This document shows, piece by piece, positions 24,163 to 31,642 of a stretch of 37,512 bases of DNA. The notes below the pieces were generated by a model. It ran no database searches. It saw only the letters and a list, made by a program, of their open reading frames with translations, and was not told where the DNA came from. The DNA lies in contig JADKCP010000008.1 in the NCBI GenBank assembly GCA_016718805.1, positions 1 to 37,512 on the forward strand, read 5' to 3'. The DNA is from Bacteroidota bacterium. Lineage in GTDB: Bacteria; Bacteroidota; Bacteroidia; UBA4408. Numbering within the stretch: the stretch's first letter is position 1; the number at the start of each line of letters is the position of its first letter. A program made the position numbers and the translations under genes.

Positions 24163-24204
24163 TGTTGTATAACCGCATAAAACATTCGGGTATAAGCTAG
24201 TTAT
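24163..24204 (-). repeat. Short copy of the repeated site (42 bp)
   Basis: Identical to the inner 42 bases of the 113-bp repeat copy 1 (TGTTGTATAACC to GCTAGTTAT). In the minus direction its left core GATAAC contains the TAA stop of the gene at 24201-24593. The right half of the 113-bp site is missing here. Confidence 0.6.
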
Positions 24205-24593
24205 CGGCTATTTGACAATACCATTCCGTTACTCATCGTTTCCATTTGCTGTTTAGACGACATTATACCGTAACAAAAAACATTTTTAAGCATCCTTGTA
24301 ATCAGCATACCTTCCACTATTTTTAAATCTTCACTTTCTCTTGGCAAATAACTTTCTCTGAAAATACATTTACCGTCAACATACACTTCAACAAACCAAG
24401 CCATACTTATACCAGTTCCTTTGCTTATGGTTTTTGTTGTGCCTAAGTGCATCATTGGTAGCCAATAATTATCAGGCTTTAATTGGCTTACAAGTTCTAC
24501 TTTGTGTGTAGCAGGTTTTTTGACAACTTGCTCTTGCAGGTTAAGTACTTCCTGTAAGTTTTCACATAATTCTAATAAAATTGACTTATCCAT
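24201..24593 (-). CDS. Cassette-like gene, unknown
   Basis: 130 residues: an N-terminal helix (LLELCENLQEVLNLQEQVV), a central beta part with MAWFVEVYVDGKCIFRESYL, and a C-terminal helix. Not recognised. Flanked by a site on each side, with the stop codon inside the core. Confidence 0.55.
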   Translation of the reverse strand: MDKSILLELCENLQEVLNLQEQVVKKPATHKVELVSQLKPDNYWLPMMHLGTTKTISKGTGISMAWFVEVYVDGKCIFRESYLPRESEDLKIVEGMLITRMLKNVFCYGIMSSKQQMETMSNGMVLSNSR

Positions 24594-24612
24594 ACTTTGA
24601 AGATTAAACAGC

Positions 24613-24748
24613 CGATAACAAAAGGTTTTGCGTTATGTGGGCTGACGGTTATAGGCTCATCGGTTGTAATTCTATTCAGCTTTTAGTTAAGTGTTGGGCA
24701 GACGAGCCTTGAATACACACACAAACGCAAAGCCTCAAACGTTATATG
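24613..24748 (-). repeat. attC-like site
   Basis: GATAAC (24614-24619), arm AGGTTTTGCGTT (24623-24634), arm AACGCAAAGCCT (24724-24735), GTTATATG (24741-24748). An inner pair AGGCTC/GAGCCT adds a second stem. On the minus strand the left end reads TATAACGTTTGAGGC. Confidence 0.6.
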
Positions 24749-24765
24749 CTATGCTGTGCGACACC

Positions 24766-25089
24766 CTAAAATGGCAAGTCATCAGACATAGGATTTTTTG
24801 GTTTAAAATACATTCTTACTTTGTATGGAAATTGATACCTTACATAACGCCAAAAAACATTACGACACCAGTATATTTTCCATATAAGCCATATTTGACA
24901 TTTAGCGTACCATTTATACTCAAATTCTGATATTTTACAGCAGAATATACTACTTGATAAACTACCTTCAATTACTTTTACCTCAAAAGCATTTTTATAC
25001 ATAAAGAAAACAGGATTTAAAACGACATCCCATTTCATTAATTTGTGTTTTGCTTTTATTCTTATTGGTAATCTTAAACTACTTTTCAT
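24766..25089 (-). CDS. Unknown protein rich in aromatic residues and Cys
   Basis: 107 residues, basic, with IEGSLSSSIFCCKISEFEYK and a Trp/Tyr-rich middle. Its start overlaps the previous gene by 11 bases in another frame, suggesting coupled translation. No family recognised. Confidence 0.45.
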   Translation of the reverse strand: MKSSLRLPIRIKAKHKLMKWDVVLNPVFFMYKNAFEVKVIEGSLSSSIFCCKISEFEYKWYAKCQIWLIWKIYWCRNVFWRYVRYQFPYKVRMYFKPKNPMSDDLPF

Positions 25090-25416
25090 TACTTGGATTA
25101 TTTAGTTGATTATATCTTAATCCCATTGTGTAGGATTTATAGTTTATGTGTTGTTGGTTATCGTTGAACATATTAAAATCAACTCCATCACTTTGCCAAT
25201 CTAAAATTTGTCCCTTTGGCTGTTTGGTTTTTAAGTCCAAAATAATATCTGATAAGTTGAAAAAGTATTGACAAGCAAATGAAGCTATACCACCAATTTC
25301 ATCCCTATCCATCCATCAAAATCAATTTTTTGCTTATTACAAAATTTTTGTATCCATTCATTACAGACAAATTCATATTGTCTATTAAGTTCTTGTAATT
25401 TGACTGTCTTTGCCAT
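25079..25416 (-). pseudogene. Small phage protein gene split by one lost base
   Basis: From ATG 25416 the frame reads MAKTVKLQELNRQYEFVCNE, WIQKFCNKQKIDFDGWIG and then ends after MKLVV. One base off, it continues DEIGGIASFACQYFFNLSDI and KPKGQ-like residues to the stop at 25079. An added G in the run at about 25305 would restore GWIGDEIGGIA, a junction that resembles a conserved small phage protein. The downstream part has its own ATG at 25312 and might be made separately. Confidence 0.55.
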
Positions 25417-25436
25417 ATTTATATTTTGACCCTTAA

Positions 25437-25524
25437 AAAAGCACAGCAATTCTATTCGGCTTTTGTGGGTTATTCAACTTCGGTTTTTCAATGCCCACAC
25501 ATCGCCAATACCTAATCCGTTAAA
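25437..25524 (-). repeat. attC-like site, degenerate
   Basis: On the minus strand: TTTAACGGATTAGG, arm GGCGATGTGTGGG, arm CCCACAAAAGCC, and a degenerate right end GAATTGCTGTGC. The TAA of the core is the stop of the gene at 25520-25975. Confidence 0.45.
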
Positions 25525-25975
25525 TTACACTAACCCCAATAAGACAGGCCACCTCAATAACCAATCCTACGATTAAAAAAAATACCCGATTGCTCCATTT
25601 ATCGTCAATTAAAGCATCTATTTTAGAATCGCTTAACCCATCCGAATCGCTCGTAAATTTATTTCCAAATTGAACCTGCAAAAAAGAATCATGCAAGAAT
25701 CTAAATAAGGCCATTTGAGCAACGAAATTAGCAGCAGCAACACAAAGGCTAAACCAACTCATTTCAACGTAAAATATAGGTATAGAAGTAGCAAAAAATA
25801 TCACAATTCTATGAACAGCCCAAAGCGAATGTTTTTTGAACTTTTCTTTGTACTTATTTGCAACTTCATTCGGGATTCTGTTTTTCAACCAAATTTCCCT
25901 AGCCTCATTAATTGAATCTACGTAACCTGTTAGTATTGTAGCAAATGCTGATAGTATTATTAGTGCTGTTTGCAT
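25520..25975 (-). CDS. Membrane protein
   Basis: 151 residues with hydrophobic segments at the N-terminus (ALIILSAFATILTGYV), the middle (IVIFFATSIPIFYVEMSWFS) and the C-terminus (VFFLIVGLVIEVACLIGVSV). No family recognised. Its start codon is the end of a 67-bp inverted repeat whose other copy starts the unrelated gene at 31364. Confidence 0.55.
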   Translation of the reverse strand: MQTALIILSAFATILTGYVDSINEAREIWLKNRIPNEVANKYKEKFKKHSLWAVHRIVIFFATSIPIFYVEMSWFSLCVAAANFVAQMALFRFLHDSFLQVQFGNKFTSDSDGLSDSKIDALIDDKWSNRVFFLIVGLVIEVACLIGVSVI

Positions 25976-26039
25976 AGTTTCGGGTATCTTGCTAATTTGT
26001 TGTATATGCGCATATTTTATGCGGTAGTCTGCTAGTTAT
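25973..26039 (-). repeat. 67-bp inverted repeat, left copy
   Basis: Exactly complementary to 31300-31366. On the minus strand it runs from ATAACTAGCAGAC, a TAAC core, through a CCGCATA/TATGCG hairpin to the ATG of the membrane-protein gene. It acts as both intergenic site and leader. Confidence 0.85.
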
Positions 26040-26045
26040 GTGCCA

Positions 26046-26234
26046 TTAATCAGACACGTTCTCAATGGAGTTTATTTCTAAAACTTTTCCCATTTCATCA
26101 CCAATTTCGTTTGAGTGCAAATAGTAATTATTCGCATCGTAATTAAGCACTTCTCCAAGTAACCAATCCATTTCATCTTTTTCAGTTCCAAAACTATCAC
26201 TCAACTCAATAGTCATCGTTATTTTAAATTTCAT
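26046..26234 (-). CDS. Small phage protein
   Basis: 62 residues, acidic (MKFKITMTIELSDSFGTEKD; GEVLNYDANNYYLHSNEI). I use ATG 26234; the upstream frame only opens on a TTG inside the site. Unrecognised. Stop lies five bases from the next core. Confidence 0.5.
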   Translation of the reverse strand: MKFKITMTIELSDSFGTEKDEMDWLLGEVLNYDANNYYLHSNEIGDEMGKVLEINSIENVSD

Positions 26235-26252
26235 CGTTCTAAATTTAACGGC

Positions 26253-26348
26253 ACATAACAAGGGCTTTGCGTAATAGCCCTATCAGGTGTCGTGGTTAAT
26301 TTTAAGTTTTTATTAAGGGCTACTACGCAAAGCCCCAATACGTTAGCA
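26253..26348 (-). repeat. attC-like site with 19-bp stem
   Basis: CATAAC (26254-26259), arm GGGCTTTGCGTAATAGCCC (26262-26280), loop of 36 bases, arm GGGCTACTACGCAAAGCCC (26317-26335), GTTAGC (26342-26347). One mismatch in 19 pairs; the clearest hairpin of the array. Confidence 0.65.
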
Positions 26349-26352
26349 GCAA

Positions 26353-26592
26353 TTAAACGGCTACACTACTTCTTCTAATGTGGTCACGCAACTGTATCAT
26401 AAACGATTGAGATTCCTCGTTAAGTGTAGGAACATCCAATAATGCGTTTATGTTGGTGACTACAACATTTTCTATTTGTTTTTCTGTCACGCACCCACCA
26501 GCGTCTATGGTAGGTAGTATTGAATATGCTTCGTCAATCAATTTCTCTGCAATCGTTGCTAATTCTTTTTCTGAAAATTTTTTCATAATCAT
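26353..26592 (-). CDS. Small helical protein
   Basis: 79 residues (MIMKKFSEKELATIAEKLID, and IQLRDHIRRSSVAV at the end). No family recognised. Lies between two complete sites like a one-gene cassette. The third codon is also ATG. Confidence 0.5.
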   Translation of the reverse strand: MIMKKFSEKELATIAEKLIDEAYSILPTIDAGGCVTEKQIENVVVTNINALLDVPTLNEESQSFMIQLRDHIRRSSVAV

Positions 26593-26604
26593 TGTTTAAC
26601 TGCT

Positions 26605-26697
26605 GCTAACAGCATTTTTATGCAAGCGGGCGGACAGCTTGCGGTTAATATTTAAGTTCGTGCTATGCCCGCCTGACATAAACACGCAAACCGTTAA
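26605..26697 (-). repeat. attC-like site with extrahelical bases
   Basis: Minus strand: TTTAACGGTTTGCG at the left, arm GCGTGTTTATGTCAGGCGGGC, arm GCCCGCTTGCATAAAAATGC, then TGTTAGC. About 20 pairs with one unpaired base and a few wobbles. The TAA of the left core ends the gene at 26694. Confidence 0.65.
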
Positions 26698-26909
26698 AAA
26701 CTCTTACCCCTCCAATTTCTATACATACCAAAGAAATAACCAAAAATAACAACAGGCGCAAAGATGCTCCCGAAAATTATGCCTTCTTGTGAAACTGGTT
26801 CATCTACTATGCAATGATACGACCAGTAAATTGAGAATAAAGGAACGCAGATTGTAAAAAATGTGTTTTGGAATCCGCTAAATAGATGCTCTATGTACGT
26901 TTTTTTCAT
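26694..26909 (-). CDS. Small membrane protein
   Basis: 71 residues with two hydrophobic segments (TFFTICVPLFSIYWSY and IIFGSIFAPVVIFGYFFGMY) and a basic end. Separated by one base from the HNH gene; last operon gene before the cassette sites begin. Unknown role. Confidence 0.5.
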   Translation of the reverse strand: MKKTYIEHLFSGFQNTFFTICVPLFSIYWSYHCIVDEPVSQEGIIFGSIFAPVVIFGYFFGMYRNWRGKSF

Positions 26910-26910
26910 T

Positions 26911-27183
26911 TTATTGATTTTTTAAAATTGTTCGACTTCTCATATACTCTAAATGACCTGTTTTTAGCCATTCCTTAAACTGCTTTTTGTCACCAAATTT
27001 AACGTGGCAACCTCTACATTTTGCCATCAAGTTTTCGATAACATCTTTGCTTTTAGAACTTCCCATGCCTCTAGCGTCTATATGAGCAGTATCAACCGCT
27101 TGTTTGCCACAAATTTCACAAGGGATAAAATCAGCTATTGTAAAGCCGAAATAGTCCATGTAGATTTTCGTGTGGTGTTTCAT
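26911..27183 (-). CDS. HNH-like endonuclease
   Basis: 90 residues. CEICGKQAVDTAHIDARGMG, then a helix, then CRGCHVKFGDK: two CxxC pairs around a His, the compact zinc-supported beta-beta-alpha layout of small HNH nucleases. Possibly a packaging or recombination nuclease; no partner can be named. Its start overlaps the upstream stop (TAATG). Confidence 0.7.
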   Translation of the reverse strand: MKHHTKIYMDYFGFTIADFIPCEICGKQAVDTAHIDARGMGSSKSKDVIENLMAKCRGCHVKFGDKKQFKEWLKTGHLEYMRSRTILKNQ

Positions 27184-27350
27184 TAGTCGCTCAATAAGTC
27201 CTTACACATCTTAATAGACTTTTCTTTGCCTCCGTTTTTTTCTACAAATTTCTCCTGTATATAAAAACGCAAGTCCACTTTCTTTTCGCCTTTGGGCAGT
27301 TCTTTACGCCCTAATTTTACCTTTACTTTTTTTGCTGCTGTCTTTGCCAT
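27183..27350 (-). CDS. Small basic protein, first gene of the minus operon
   Basis: 55 residues (MAKTAAKKVKVKLGRKELPK, then YIQEKFVEKNGGKEKSIKMC). Lys-rich, possibly nucleic-acid-binding. 17 bases from a minus-strand -7 box, and overlapping the HNH start by TAATG. No family recognised. Confidence 0.55.
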   Translation of the reverse strand: MAKTAAKKVKVKLGRKELPKGEKKVDLRFYIQEKFVEKNGGKEKSIKMCKDLLSD

Positions 27351-27366
27351 AGATTTATTTTTTCTG

Positions 27367-27374
27367 CAAACATA
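27367..27374 (-). promoter_or_regulatory. Leftward early promoter -7 box
   Basis: TATGTTTG on the minus strand, followed by CAG, with T-rich sequence 16-17 bases upstream. Placed to serve the HNH operon and the minus-strand array. Confidence 0.5.
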
Positions 27375-27473
27375 GGAAATAATTTCAATATAAAAGCGGA
27401 AAATGCGCTAAAAAAATTATTTGGCTGATTTATAGGTAGTTATATTTTACAGCGTAAAAAAAGCAGTAATTTA

Positions 27474-27504
27474 TTTGGAGGTAAGAAAACTATCTGTATT
27501 TTTG
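27474..27504 (+). promoter_or_regulatory. Rightward early promoter
   Basis: TTTG (27474-27477), 19 bases, TATTTTTG (27497-27504): a full Bacteroidota-type promoter. Back to back with the leftward box about 100 bases away; the interval between them would be the place for a repressor. Confidence 0.7.
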
Positions 27505-27517
27505 CAGCGTAATAAAA

Positions 27518-27558
<41 letters not shown>

Positions 27559-27605
27559 AAAAAAAAGAGTATCATAACGATTAACATATAAAATAATTAA
27601 AAACA

Positions 27606-27767
27606 ATGAACAGAAACAACTACTTTCTAATCTTCGCAGCTTGCATACTAGTTATAATTGTTGGCATTGCAACTTGGAGTACTTTTGCAGCATTGGCTAC
27701 TATGTCAATCGAGATATTCCTTATTCTTTGGTACAAAATAATATTCTTTAAACCTAAAACAAAATGA
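27606..27767 (+). CDS. Small membrane protein
   Basis: 53 residues with one or two membrane segments (YFLIFAACILVIIVGIATWS; EIFLILWYKIIFF). First gene of the rightward operon, ATGA overlap with the next gene. An early exclusion-type role is possible but not shown. Confidence 0.55.
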   Translation: MNRNNYFLIFAACILVIIVGIATWSTFAALATMSIEIFLILWYKIIFFKPKTK

Positions 27768-28147
27768 AAAATTTAGAAACAAAAACAGAAAACAAATTTG
27801 AAGGGCTTTACATTATTGGCTACGGATTAGCTGGTGGATTTGGTGGAGCAAGAACCTTTGAGGTTATACAAGTAGATAGCCAAGAAGAAGCCGATAAATG
27901 GGCTTGGGAAAACGCTTGCGATGAATATGATAGATACGCTGGCTCAAATGGACTTCGTGAAGTTGGCGAAATAATGCAAGAAGATGGCATTGAGGATGAA
28001 GATGAAGCGTTACAAGCGTATGAGGAAGAAAGAGAAAGTTGGTTGGATTATTCAGCAAAACCTTATTCAAAAGAGTATGAAAAGAAAGTAATGTACAATC
28101 ACTACCATAATCCATATAAAGAAATTACAGGTGATTGTGGAAATTAA
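27764..28147 (+). CDS. Acidic conserved phage protein
   Basis: 127 residues. GLYIIGYGLAGGFGGARTFE, then EEADKWAWENACDEYDRYAG and a very acidic middle (EDGIEDEDEALQAYEEERES). This type of protein recurs in phages without known function. Confidence 0.6.
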   Translation: MKNLETKTENKFEGLYIIGYGLAGGFGGARTFEVIQVDSQEEADKWAWENACDEYDRYAGSNGLREVGEIMQEDGIEDEDEALQAYEEERESWLDYSAKPYSKEYEKKVMYNHYHNPYKEITGDCGN

Positions 28148-28199
28148 AAAGTGTGTTGGCTAATCAAGCACACCGAAAATAAAATAAAAAAATCTAAAA

Positions 28200-28304
28200 A
28201 TGAAAATACAAAGCACCTACAATCCTCCAAGTAAACCATCATTTAATGATTGGGCTAGAGAAATCAGAAAAGCAATTATTGAATTAACTAAACCTAAAAA
28301 ATAA
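28200..28304 (+). CDS. 34-residue ORF
   Basis: MKIQSTYNPPSKPSFNDWAR and a basic helix. Fills the gap between two operon genes, with its stop two bases before the next ATG. Unknown. Confidence 0.4.
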   Translation: MKIQSTYNPPSKPSFNDWAREIRKAIIELTKPKK

Positions 28305-28306
28305 CA

Positions 28307-28636
28307 ATGGCAACAATAACCAACGGAATGAAAACGGTTCTTAAAACCGACAAAGAAGTAACAGGATTGGCAGGATGGATGTTCCTACACGAACTAGAAT
28401 TACTATGGGAACTAGCTATACACTTTGAAAATGATTCTGTCAGATTAGAACCGCTTAAGGTAACAACTGTAACTTTGCGTTACAAAGAAAGTCGGGAAAC
28501 TGACAAGGTGCAGGTTTGGGACATTAGCGATTTTAATATTAAATTTCACGTTCAAAGCGAGCGCAAAAACTTGGAGGTAAAAATAGACTATGTGCATTTA
28601 ATGCCCGAAGTTAGAACAATAGTAGTAACGATATGA
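28307..28636 (+). CDS. Unknown early protein
   Basis: 109 residues, strand-rich (LEPLKVTTVTLRYKESRETD; VKIDYVHLMPEVRTIVVTI). ATGA overlap with the DnaA-like gene. Not recognised. Confidence 0.5.
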   Translation: MATITNGMKTVLKTDKEVTGLAGWMFLHELELLWELAIHFENDSVRLEPLKVTTVTLRYKESRETDKVQVWDISDFNIKFHVQSERKNLEVKIDYVHLMPEVRTIVVTI

Positions 28637-28992
28637 AAGCAGACCTAGAACAATACGCAACCTACCTATGTGATTACTTAGGTGTTGAACTTGCGGACTT
28701 GCAGATAAAGTGCAGGTTACGAGAAAGGGTAGACATTCGGCACATGGTACTAGCTTGTATGTACTACGACAGGCTTGTTATGCGAACCACAATAAAAGAA
28801 ATAGCATCTTTGTTTAATCAAGACCATTCAACGCTATTACACGCTGTAAAAACAGTTAAAAATCTAAAGGAATACGACAAGGATTACAAAGAAGTGTGGG
28901 ATGGTCTTATCGCCCACGCAAGAAAGTACAATTTAGTACCAGTACCCGAAATACCACAAGTATACGAATTCATGGACAAACATTCACTTTAA
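28633..28992 (+). CDS. Stand-alone DnaA domain IV-like DNA-binding protein
   Basis: 119 residues. The core CRLRERVDIRHMVLACMYYD, then TIKEIASLFNQDHSTLLHAV and KTVKNL, matches the DnaA C-terminal helix-turn-helix, including the DHST..HA signature that contacts DnaA boxes. There is no AAA+ domain. It could bind host-like DnaA boxes in a phage origin or interfere with host initiation. It precedes RecT. Confidence 0.75.
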   Translation: MKADLEQYATYLCDYLGVELADLQIKCRLRERVDIRHMVLACMYYDRLVMRTTIKEIASLFNQDHSTLLHAVKTVKNLKEYDKDYKEVWDGLIAHARKYNLVPVPEIPQVYEFMDKHSL

Positions 28993-29002
28993 AAACAAAA
29001 CA

Positions 29003-29725
29003 ATGGAAACAGCAGAATTACAACTAACACAAACGAGTGCATTTTCGACTAAAGAATCATTTGAACACGTACAAAGAGTAGCAACCATGTTCAGCAAGTC
29101 GGATATGATTCCTAAACGCTACATTAACAATATAGGAAACTGTATTATCGCTATTGAAATGGCAACTAGAATGAATGCAAATATCTTAATGGTTATGCAA
29201 AACCTAGATGTTATTCAAGGAAAGCCCGGCTGGTCATCAGTATTTTTAATTGCAACACTAAATTCTAGCGGTAAATTCTCGCCTTTAAGATATGAGGATT
29301 CAGATGCAAATGGTGGAAGTTGCAGGGCTTGGGCTGTTGACAAGCAAACTAACGAACCTGTTTATGGTGCATGGGTTTCGATGGAAATGGCAAAAGCCGA
29401 AGGATGGATTGACAAAGCAGGCAGCAAATGGAAAACAATGCCCGAATTAATGAGAAGATATAGAGCGGCTTCTTTCTTTACAAAACAATTTGCTCCCGAA
29501 GTATCTATGGGACTTCAAACAATTGAGGAAATTATAGATATTACAAAGCATCAAGAATCTTCACCAAAGCCCACACAGGAGGAAATAGAACTAGACCGCC
29601 AAAAGCAAATGATTGAGGATTGTAAAACACTAGAGGAACTTATGGACTTGCAAACAAAGTATCCTGATTGGGATTCTAGTCTTTACACCGATAAAAAACA
29701 AAAGTTGATTCAGGTGGCGAAATAA
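29003..29725 (+). CDS. recT: RecT-family single-strand annealing protein
   Basis: 240 residues. The middle carries the conserved pattern NIGNCIIAIEMATRMNANIL, MVMQNLDVIQGKPGWSS, then KWKTMPELMRRYRAASFFTK and FAPEVSMGLQTIEEIID. RecT anneals complementary strands during phage recombination. A PD-(D/E)XK nuclease, its likely partner exonuclease, is encoded 1.9 kb downstream; the cassette-like genes lie between them. Confidence 0.8.
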   Translation: METAELQLTQTSAFSTKESFEHVQRVATMFSKSDMIPKRYINNIGNCIIAIEMATRMNANILMVMQNLDVIQGKPGWSSVFLIATLNSSGKFSPLRYEDSDANGGSCRAWAVDKQTNEPVYGAWVSMEMAKAEGWIDKAGSKWKTMPELMRRYRAASFFTKQFAPEVSMGLQTIEEIIDITKHQESSPKPTQEEIELDRQKQMIEDCKTLEELMDLQTKYPDWDSSLYTDKKQKLIQVAK

Positions 29726-29762
29726 CTCGCAGATTGCCGATGGCACAAATGTAGCACTTGCT

Positions 29763-29824
29763 TATAACGTTTTGCAGATAGGCGAAGCGTAGCGATAGCG
29801 GAGTTTTGCTTATTTGCTGTTATG
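29763..29824 (+). repeat. attC-like site
   Basis: TATAACGTTTTG at the left, arm GCAGATAGGC (29774-29783), arm GCTTATTTGC (29808-29817), then TGTTATG. Ten pairs with two G-T. First site of the plus-strand arm, about 40 bases after recT. Confidence 0.55.
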
Positions 29825-29862
29825 CCTTCGTTGCGGATTATTAACTTAAAAACTAAAATAGA

Positions 29863-30189
29863 ATGGAGAAATTTCCAAAATTCATCATAGAAGATGACAA
29901 ATTAATATTAATGAAAGTAACATATCATAAAGAGATTGCTACTGATTTAACTAAAGTAAAAGGCGGTGGTTGGTTCAGATATTTACAACATACCGATATG
30001 TTTGTTTTTAGCGGAGAAAGCCACGATTTTGGCAAAGCTAAATTTGAAGATATAAAACAATGTGTTGCAAATTGCAAAGTATATTCAGATAACCGCCTTT
30101 ACCGAAATATCAGTAATAAGCATAATTTTGGATATGATACAGGAACGGAAATTGTCGAATTGAAAACGGAATGTAGCAATGAGGCATAA
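29863..30189 (+). CDS. Conserved phage protein, cassette-like
   Basis: 108 residues: MEKFPKFIIEDDKLILMKVT, GGGWFRYL, FSGESHDFGKAKFEDIKQCV. A family that recurs in phages of Bacteroidota, function unknown. Ends GAG GCA TAA CG, the stop codon being part of the next left core. Confidence 0.6.
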   Translation: MEKFPKFIIEDDKLILMKVTYHKEIATDLTKVKGGGWFRYLQHTDMFVFSGESHDFGKAKFEDIKQCVANCKVYSDNRLYRNISNKHNFGYDTGTEIVELKTECSNEA

Positions 30190-30318
30190 CGTTTTGCGGC
30201 TTTGCGTTAGTGCCGTAATTGAAAAACTAATGCTCAAATTTTAAACAAAAGTAAAAATGAAAGACGAAAGCTCAACACAAGTACCAAAGCAGGCATTACG
30301 CAAGACTGCTGTTATATG
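30185..30318 (+). repeat. attC-like site
   Basis: CATAACGTTTTGCGG at the left, arm CTTTGCGTTAGTGC (30200-30213), arm GCATTACGCAAG (30293-30304), then CTGCTGTTATATG. The loop contains ATG 30257 in frame with the next gene. Confidence 0.6.
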
Positions 30319-30478
30319 CTGTGGCGTTTTGGAACGGATGCAACTTGGATGGATGAAACTTGAAGATGGCACAAGGTGTATGCCTTACATTAAAGGTCAT
30401 TCAGATGAAAATATGTATAGGGTAAACAACTGCCCTTCTTGTGGGAAATATGTTAGGGATGTGATGGTCGAGCCATAG
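30257..30478 (+). CDS. Small zinc-ribbon-like protein
   Basis: 73 residues. CCG near residue 22 and CPSCGKY near 62 form a likely four-Cys zinc site; DGTRCMPYIKGH lies between, as in small phage zinc proteins. The first 20 residues are encoded by the loop and right arm of the upstream site. No in-frame ATG precedes the first Cys pair other than 30257, so the site seems to supply the start. Confidence 0.55.
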   Translation: MKDESSTQVPKQALRKTAVICCGVLERMQLGWMKLEDGTRCMPYIKGHSDENMYRVNNCPSCGKYVRDVMVEP

Positions 30479-30480
30479 CA

Positions 30481-30608
30481 TATAACGGTTTGCAGCTAAA
30501 CGAGGTGGCTGATTATACCTCGAAACTTAATTAAAAAACGAAATTATGAATACAGATAAAACTTCAATTGAAAACGAAAGCCAGCCATCTTGTTTAGGTG
30601 CTGTTATG
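30481..30608 (+). repeat. attC-like site with extrahelical bases
   Basis: TATAACGGTTTG, arm CAGCTAAACGAGGTGGCTG (30493-30511), arm CAGCCATCTTG then TTTAGGTGCTG (30582-30603), GTTATG (30603-30608). The right arm has three extra bases relative to the left, an asymmetry repeated in the next site. Confidence 0.65.
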
Positions 30609-30770
30609 CCTCGTTTATTTTTCGTAGTTGCAAGGAACTCGGAGGAAACTTGGGAACAAATAACACAAGGTTTAGACACCTATGAAAAAGCAAAGAATTA
30701 CAGAGACAGTGATTTTTGTAAAAAGAGGTGGGAATATGCTTTTATTGTCTGCACTATAAATGAGGCATAA
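30606..30770 (+). CDS. Small cassette-like gene
   Basis: 54 residues from the ATG of the GTTATG core: MPRLFFVVARNSEETWEQIT, then KNYRDSDFCKKRWEYAFIV. The frame is also open to ATG 30546 in the loop. Ends GAG GCA TAA CGG, within the next left core. Unknown function. Confidence 0.5.
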   Translation: MPRLFFVVARNSEETWEQITQGLDTYEKAKNYRDSDFCKKRWEYAFIVCTINEA

Positions 30771-30842
30771 CGGTTTGCAGCTATACGCAGTTGTGTGTCG
30801 GCTTTGTGCGGTGGGAAAATTGCGTATAGGTGCTGTTATATG
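30766..30842 (+). repeat. attC-like site, short loop
   Basis: CATAACGGTTTG, arm CAGCTATACGCA (30778-30789), arm TGCGTATAGGTGCTG (30821-30835), GTTATATG. Same three-base excess (GGT) in the right arm as in the preceding site. Confidence 0.65.
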
Positions 30843-30937
30843 AAGTAGGGATTATTTAGTAGAAACTTCATTTGGAACACGAAAAGAAATTTAAAATAAA
30901 AGCCTTGGGAGGGCATTGTAAAACCCACACAAATAAA

Positions 30938-31225
30938 ATGGATAAATTATCAGACGCACCATTAGAATCAATGGACGCACCAACACAAAGAGAGCCTAAA
31001 ATGGGCAAAGTTTACATCGGAACAAAAGTTATCCGAGCTGAACCAATGAGCAATGAAGATTGGTTTCGTTCTCAAAACAAATGGCAAGAAGGACAAGAAA
31101 CTGCTGGCGATGGATACAAAGTTCAATACGAAGATGGTTACTTATCTTGGTCGCCTAAGCACGTTTTTGAACGCTGTTATCGTGAACTTACGCCACAAGA
31201 AGTAGGAATGGTAATTGAATATTAA
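30938..31225 (+). CDS. Cassette-like gene
   Basis: 95 residues from ATG 30938: MDKLSDAPLESMDAPTQREP, then KVYIGTKVIRAEPMSNEDWF and DGYKVQYEDGYLSWSPKHVF. The frame opens on TTG 30872, less likely. Looks like a small phage protein of unknown function, known widely in tailed phages. Confidence 0.55.
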   Translation: MDKLSDAPLESMDAPTQREPKMGKVYIGTKVIRAEPMSNEDWFRSQNKWQEGQETAGDGYKVQYEDGYLSWSPKHVFERCYRELTPQEVGMVIEY

Positions 31226-31299
31226 TCATTGTGCGGTGGGGCTTTTATTTTAAATTTCTAAACGAAATGTTCAATCGAAGCTCTACCGCCCTATTTCAT
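31226..31299 (+). repeat. Palindrome before the inverted repeat
   Basis: GTGCGGTGGGGCTTT and GAAGCTCTACCGCCC form a stem with G-T pairs. It is followed by CCCTATTTCATATAAC, the reverse complement (nearly) of the GTTATATGAAGTAGGG that follows the site at 30842, so 30835-31304 is itself bounded by short inverted ends. Confidence 0.5.
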
Positions 31300-31366
31300 A
31301 TAACTAGCAGACTACCGCATAAAATATGCGCATATACAACAAATTAGCAAGATACCCGAAACTATG
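31300..31366 (+). repeat. 67-bp inverted repeat, right copy
   Basis: Exact reverse complement of 25973-26039. Ends on the ATG of the next gene, as the left copy does for its own gene. Confidence 0.85.
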
Positions 31367-31642
31367 AAACAATACGAAATAAAAGATTTAAAAATCGGAG
31401 AAACAGACCTAGAAATTTGGGGTACATTCCACAAGGGAGAATCAGGTAGCCACTTTCAACCTGCAATTTCTAACAGATTTGAAATTAACTACATTTACCA
31501 CGATGGCAATGATATTACGGACAAAATCGAGGACTACATTAAAAATCCAGTAAATCCCGATGACTTTCCAAATGACTTAGCCTCATACCTTGATAATGAC
31601 TTTATGGATTTACTAGAAACTAAAATACTTGACAAATGGTAG
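31364..31642 (+). CDS. Small acidic phage protein
   Basis: 92 residues (MKQYEIKDLKIGETDLEIWG; FEINYIYHDGNDITDKIEDY). Possibly a nuclease-associated accessory because it overlaps the nuclease gene by seven bases. No family recognised. Confidence 0.55.
   Translation: MKQYEIKDLKIGETDLEIWGTFHKGESGSHFQPAISNRFEINYIYHDGNDITDKIEDYIKNPVNPDDFPNDLASYLDNDFMDLLETKILDKW

Noticed and set aside
20300..26697. Palindromes as plain transcription terminators or IS200/IS605 ends
   Set aside because: The hairpins lack consistent T tracts, have conserved TAAC/GTTA ends and uniform polarity, and there is no TnpA; terminator function may still be a side effect.
28148..28199. Hairpin GTGTGTT / AAGCACAC as a terminator
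   Set aside because: Only about seven pairs with a ten-base loop and no T tract.
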